A DNA stretch of 42,205 nt, taken from positions 1-42,205 of the forward strand of contig JAUSOK010000085.1 of assembly GCA_030656035.1 (NCBI GenBank), given 5' to 3'. The stretch comes from Syntrophales bacterium. Lineage in GTDB: Bacteria; Desulfobacterota; Syntrophia; Syntrophales; Fen-1087. Position numbers and translations under genes: made by a program. The notes under the pieces are model-generated. The model was given only the letters and a program-made list of their open reading frames with translations, did no database searches and was not told where the DNA came from. Positions 37,805-42,205 of this stretch are shown here, one piece after another. The number at the start of each line of letters is the position of its first letter. Position 1 is the first letter of the stretch.

Positions 37805-38569
37805 ATGCTTTTGGTCATCGATGTGGGGAATACCAATACCGTTCTGGGGCTTTATGACGGGGAACACCTGATTCACGACTGGCGGATCCGGACCGTTGTG
37901 GACCAGACCATTGACGAATACGGGATGCTCATCTACAATCTCTATAAAAACAGCCGGATCCCTTCGCGGAAAATAAAAGACATCATCATTTCCTGCGTCG
38001 TTCCTCCCATGCTCAATATTCTGGAGCCGCTCTGCCAGAAATATTTCGACGTCAAACCGTTGATCGTGGGTCCGGGCGTCAAGACCGGAATGCCCATTTT
38101 CTATGACAACCCCAAGGAAGTGGGGGCGGACCGGATCGTCAATGCCGTCGCCGGCTATGAAAAGTACCGGCAGGATCTGATCATCGTCGATTTCGGGACG
38201 GCCACGACCTTCGATTACATTTCGAAAAAAGGCGAGTATATGGGGGGATGCATCGCGCCGGGGATCATGATTTCGTGCGAGGCCCTCTTTGAGCGGGCGG
38301 CCAAGCTGCCCCGCGTGGAACTCAGCAAGCCGAAAGCCATCGTGGGCAAGGATACGGTCAGCAGCATGCAGGCCGGGATCATGTACGGATACGCAGGCCT
38401 CGTGGACGGCATCTGCGAACGGATCCGGGCGGAGGTTAAATCAGATCCCCTGGTGATCGGGACGGGCGGGTTGGCCAGGATTGTGGCGCCGGAGACGAAG
38501 AGCATCAAGGTGGTTGACGACATGCTGACCCTCGAAGGGCTGCGGATCATCTACCTGCGAAACAAATAG
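37805..38569 (+). CDS. coaX: Type III pantothenate kinase
   Basis: [40 protein letters not shown]...[35 protein letters not shown]...[11 protein letters not shown]. Confidence 0.96.
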   Translation: MLLVIDVGNTNTVLGLYDGEHLIHDWRIRTVVDQTIDEYGMLIYNLYKNSRIPSRKIKDIIISCVVPPMLNILEPLCQKYFDVKPLIVGPGVKTGMPIFYDNPKEVGADRIVNAVAGYEKYRQDLIIVDFGTATTFDYISKKGEYMGGCIAPGIMISCEALFERAAKLPRVELSKPKAIVGKDTVSSMQAGIMYGYAGLVDGICERIRAEVKSDPLVIGTGGLARIVAPETKSIKVVDDMLTLEGLRIIYLRNK

Positions 38570-38701
38570 GACGGCTTCGTAAAATAGAGACGCGCCGAAA
38601 AATTGGCGCCGCCCGTGCCTCAAAAGCCTTTTTCGCCAGGAAGCGTTTTGCGTGCAGCGTGAGGCGTGAGGTGCACGAGATACGAGCTACGCCGCTTGAT
38701 G

Positions 38702-38742
38702 CAAAAAAAGGGGAACTTCCTCAAAGGAAATCCCCCTTTTTG
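38702..38742. terminator. Probable bidirectional terminator between coaX (+) and the MFS gene (-)
   Basis: CAAAAAAAGGGGAACTTCCTCAAAGGAAATCCCCCTTTTTG: A-run, GGGGA.CTTCC / GGAA.TCCCC stem, T-run, between convergent genes. Confidence 0.75.
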
Positions 38743-38760
38743 TTTGTAGTGTTAAGTGGC

Positions 38761-39993
38761 TTATGACCTCTTCGGCGGTTTCATCATGATGAAAGCGATT
38801 ATCATGCCGACAATGGCAAGGCCAGCCGTGGGGTAGAAGGCGACCTGATAGGAGCCGAAGGCGTCTTTCGCCTGGCCCGAGATGATGCCGCCCAAAATCG
38901 CACCGACACCGTAGGCGATGAAGACCAGACCGTAGTTTTTCGCGTAGTTCTTGACGCCGAAGAACGTGTTCGTTGACGTCGGGGCAATGGCAAGCCAGCC
39001 TCCCAGACAGAGCCAGAAGCCGATGAAGCAGATCACATAGAGGATCACGTTGCCCTCGCCGGCGGTCAGCATCCCGAGCGAACTCAGCAGGATGATGATG
39101 AACGAGATGATGGCTGCGCCCCGGGGCGACAGCTTGTCCGTGATGACGCCGAAAATGGGCCGGCCGGCGCCGTTGAAGATGGCAAAAATACCGACGAGCG
39201 TCGCCGCTGTGCCCGGCGCGATTTTGATGATTTCCTGGGCGACGGGGCTCGAGATGCCGATGGCCATGAGCCCGGCGAGGCAACCGATGATGTAGCACAA
39301 AAAGAGGCCGTAGAAGGCGGGCGTTTTCGTCATGCCGCCGATGTCAAGATCGACCACTCCGGTTCCAGCGGCCACCGGCGGCGTCCAGCCGGCCGGTTTC
39401 CAGCCGTCTTTGGGGAAACGGTACGGAATAAAGCACACGCAGACGACGATCAAAAAGGTCAGGCCCAGATACAGGAAGGTCTGCATGGGACCGACGGACT
39501 TGATGAGCGCCGAGGCCACATTGGCGGAGACAAAGGCTGATCCGCCGAAACCGGCCAGCGTGAGCCCCAGGGCGAGGCCCCGTTTATCGGGGAACCACCG
39601 GCCCGACACGGCAAGGGGAACGCCGTAGGCCAGACCGACGCCGCCGCCGCCGATAATGCCGTAGCTGATCGCCAGCATCGTGATGCTCGTTGACTGGCTC
39701 GCCAGCATCCAGCCAGCGCCCAGAATCACACCGCCCAGGATGCCGAGATTCCTCGGTCCCAGCTTGGCCATCAACTGACCGCCGATGAATACCAGGATGG
39801 CGAAGGCCGCCAGAAAGACCATGAAGGGCAGCCCCACCTCGGTGGCGCTGATATTCATCAATGCCCGCACGGGTTTTGCAAACACGCTGTAGGCATAAAC
39901 GCTTCCCAGGCAGATGTTGATGATAAAGCCAAGTGCAATAAACACCCATCGCCCCGATTCCGCAGGCATTCCAAATAATTTTTCGTCACTCAT
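38761..39993 (-). CDS. MFS transporter, OFA (oxalate/formate antiporter-like) family
   Basis: 410 aa, ~12 hydrophobic segments; GRWVFIALGFIINICLGSVYAYSVFAKPVRALMNIS...GVPLAVSGRWFPDKRGLALGLTLAGFGGSAFV. Confidence 0.88.
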   Translation of the reverse strand: MSDEKLFGMPAESGRWVFIALGFIINICLGSVYAYSVFAKPVRALMNISATEVGLPFMVFLAAFAILVFIGGQLMAKLGPRNLGILGGVILGAGWMLASQSTSITMLAISYGIIGGGGVGLAYGVPLAVSGRWFPDKRGLALGLTLAGFGGSAFVSANVASALIKSVGPMQTFLYLGLTFLIVVCVCFIPYRFPKDGWKPAGWTPPVAAGTGVVDLDIGGMTKTPAFYGLFLCYIIGCLAGLMAIGISSPVAQEIIKIAPGTAATLVGIFAIFNGAGRPIFGVITDKLSPRGAAIISFIIILLSSLGMLTAGEGNVILYVICFIGFWLCLGGWLAIAPTSTNTFFGVKNYAKNYGLVFIAYGVGAILGGIISGQAKDAFGSYQVAFYPTAGLAIVGMIIAFIMMKPPKRS

Positions 39994-40111
39994 TAGGATA
40001 CCCCCCTTAACGTATTTTCACATGCCATTTTTAAAAAACCCTCCTTAATAGTCATAATGCGCGAGTCCTTAGCATATTTGATCCGGCGTGTCTAATAAAT
40101 TTTGAGTTTTT

Positions 40112-40690
40112 TTAAGCTTCCCGGGCCGTCAGGCGTTCCAGGTCTTCCCGGGTATTCACATTGACGAACATCCGGTTTTCGGGATCGAAGGTTTGCTGAA
40201 TTGCTGCCGGAATGGTCAGGCATTTTAGGCCCTTATAAAAACCAGTGACCTTCAGTTTGTCCTGGATGATCAGGCGCTGCATGTGGGGAAGGCAGCTTTT
40301 GGCATAGATCGCATGCAGGGGTTCGAGCCCGTCCGGCGACTCCGGGACGACCAGGTCATAGGCAGGCGCCTGTTCCATCATCCAGGCGATAAAACGCGGG
40401 TTCAGGTAAGGCATGTCGCAGGCGGCGACAAAGGCATGCGGACAGGTTGCATAGAAGAGGCCCGTATAGATGCCGCCCAGGGCCTTTTTCCCGGGGTAGA
40501 TGTCGGTTACAAGGGTTACGTCCAGATCAAGATAGTCGAGAGGCGAGTTTGTGACCACAATCACGTCTTTGAAGAGGTCCCTGAAAATTTTCAGGATCCT
40601 GTCAATCAGCCGCTCGCCGTCAATGACGACAAAGGCCTTGTTCGCGCCCATGCGGGAATTTTCCCCGCCGGCCAAGATAATGCCTGTCAT
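40112..40690 (-). CDS. mobA: Molybdenum cofactor guanylyltransferase
   Basis: MTGIILAGGENSRMGANKAFVVIDGERLIDRILKIF...KKALGGIYTGLFYATCPHAFVAACDMPYLNPRFI. Confidence 0.92.
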   Translation of the reverse strand: MTGIILAGGENSRMGANKAFVVIDGERLIDRILKIFRDLFKDVIVVTNSPLDYLDLDVTLVTDIYPGKKALGGIYTGLFYATCPHAFVAACDMPYLNPRFIAWMMEQAPAYDLVVPESPDGLEPLHAIYAKSCLPHMQRLIIQDKLKVTGFYKGLKCLTIPAAIQQTFDPENRMFVNVNTREDLERLTAREA

Positions 40691-41012
40691 GCGCCATCCC
40701 TCACGAAAGCTTTCCTACAGGAATTCCGCGATCCGGTCAAGGATGACGATGTCGGAAAAAGGTCCGGAATTCCCTCCCGCTTCCCTTAATTCCATCTCCT
40801 TCGACATGGTAGGGTTCGGGTGGGGATGATGCAGGAGTGCGGGAAAATTGACTTACGGGTTTGTCAAGGACGCATATCGATTGACGCCGTCATGGCGCGA
40901 ATGAAATCAATCCGGTTTTGACTTATGGACGATGATTGTGTAGAAGAGGTCAGCTAAAGCGGTCATTCAACGTGCTCAAACATTTAAAGGCTTTGATGAT
41001 GACAGGTGGACG

Positions 41013-42205
41013 ATGATGGCAAACGCGGATCCCATATTCGCGCAGGAACCGGAGATCAAGGTCGGCGTCATCGAGGGGGTCCGGGAGCTGAAGTGTCGCT
41101 TCAACGGGCCGTTCCGGCTCGACGACGGCCGTATATTTACGGGTCCCTTTGCGGTTCAGGCGGGCGCGGACGGGATGATTTTTACCGATCAGGCGGGCCC
41201 GCGCTTCGACCGGCAACAGGAGCTCTGTTTCAGGCCGGGGCAGGGCGCTACCTTTTCTCTAATGGATGTGACCATCGGGGCCCGGTTTCACTGGGAACGC
41301 AAACAACAGCAGACCTTTCGAGGAGATCTGCTTCTGAACGCTGCCGGAGGGACCCTGACGGCCATCAACCGGCTGCGCCTGGAGGACTATCTGACCAGTG
41401 TCATTTCTTCGGAGATGAGCGCCGCGGCGCCGCTGGAAATGCTCAAAGCCCACGCCGTCGCCTCGCGCAGCTGGCTCATGGCCATGCTGATGCGACGGGG
41501 GAAGACAACGGAACAGAGAGCGGAGCGTCGCGAGGCGTCAGGACCTGCCGGTGAGATCATGCGCTGGTATGGCCGGGAAGACCATACCCGCTTCGACGTC
41601 TGCGCCGATGACCACTGTCAGCGCTATCAGGGCATCACCAAAATCATTGCCGATCAGGCGGCGGAGGCGGTCCGGTCAACGCGTGGGGTTTTTCTCGTCC
41701 ATGAGGATGAGATCTGCGACGCCCGCTATCACAAAGCCTGCGGCGGCAGGACGGACAATTTTGAAAACACCTGGGAGGAAACGCCCATTGCGTATCTTTC
41801 CTCGATTGCCGATGCGGATGTCCCCCATGATCCCGTCGGTACGGAAGCGGCGGCGCAAACATGGGTGCGCACCCGGCCGGACGTCTATTGCAACACGGCC
41901 GATGCAGCGCTGCTGCGCCGTGTCCTTCCCGACTTCGATCAGGAAACAGCGGATTATTTCCGGTGGCGCATCAGCTACGGGCGTGAAGAGTTGGAAGCAA
42001 TTCTTGCGGAGAAATCGGGCATCGATTTCGGTTCCCTGCAAAGCCTTGTTCCCGTGGACCGAGGCCCTTCGGGGAGAATCATCCGGCTGCGCATCGAGGG
42101 GTCCAAACAAACCGTCACGGTCGGCAAGGAGCTTGAGATCCGGCGCTGGCTGTCCCGGTCCCACCTGTACAGCAGCGCCTTCTGCGTGTCCGTGGAACGC
42201 GATGC
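41013..42205 (+). CDS. SpoIID/LytB-domain protein (3' end outside window)
   Basis: Open frame from ATG 41013 to the window edge (not in the ORF track because no stop falls inside): MMANADPIFAQEPEIKVGVIEGVRELKCRFNGPF...LTAINRLRLEDYLTSVISSEMSAAAPLEMLKAHAVASRSWLMAML. Confidence 0.85.
   Translation, partial: MMANADPIFAQEPEIKVGVIEGVRELKCRFNGPFRLDDGRIFTGPFAVQAGADGMIFTDQAGPRFDRQQELCFRPGQGATFSLMDVTIGARFHWERKQQQTFRGDLLLNAAGGTLTAINRLRLEDYLTSVISSEMSAAAPLEMLKAHAVASRSWLMAMLMRRGKTTEQRAERREASGPAGEIMRWYGREDHTRFDVCADDHCQRYQGITKIIADQAAEAVRSTRGVFLVHEDEICDARYHKACGGRTDNFENTWEETPIAYLSSIADADVPHDPVGTEAAAQTWVRTRPDVYCNTADAALLRRVLPDFDQETADYFRWRISYGREELEAILAEKSGIDFGSLQSLVPVDRGPSGRIIRLRIEGSKQTVTVGKELEIRRWLSRSHLYSSAFCVSVERD

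Noticed and set aside
1-42205. tRNA, rRNA or CRISPR arrays
   Set aside because: No stretch with convincing tRNA/rRNA signature or regularly spaced repeats was seen by eye; a tRNAscan/CRISPR finder run would be needed to exclude them fully.

Overview
The window is a segment of a GC-rich bacterial chromosome. Gene content looks like an anaerobic deltaproteobacterium of Syntrophaceae type; that lineage is inferred from gene content, not computed. Three zones stand out. (1) An accessory edge at ~1-4300. It holds the 3' end of an ISL3-type transposase that cuts off a cobT-like gene, a cobalamin-riboswitch-controlled minus-strand operon encoding a 40-aa peptide and a radical SAM/SPASM enzyme, a hairpin-rich inverted-repeat element, and two toxin-antitoxin modules (MntA/HepT and BrnT/BrnA). 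(2) A housekeeping backbone: ADP-forming acyl-CoA synthetase, macro domain protein, pcm, LysM/M23 lipoprotein, radical SAM protein, carD, PIN/TRAM protein, ispD, ispF, gltX, acyl-CoA carboxyltransferase, pgk, truA, rfbD, mutL, miaA, valS, nadC, birA, coaX, an OFA-type MFS transporter, mobA and a partial SpoIID-like protein. (3) An unusual block of envelope proteins at 19916-29234, preceded by a good sigma70-like promoter and followed by an intrinsic terminator. It encodes a FlgT-like protein, a TPR+CsgG lipoprotein, a CsgG-like+5xFN3 protein, a GNA1162-like+FN3+double beta-helix lipoprotein and an LPP20-like protein. The two best candidates for poorly described biology are the riboswitch/peptide/radical SAM/cobT operon and this envelope block. 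All calls come from reading translations and motifs; no database search was run.
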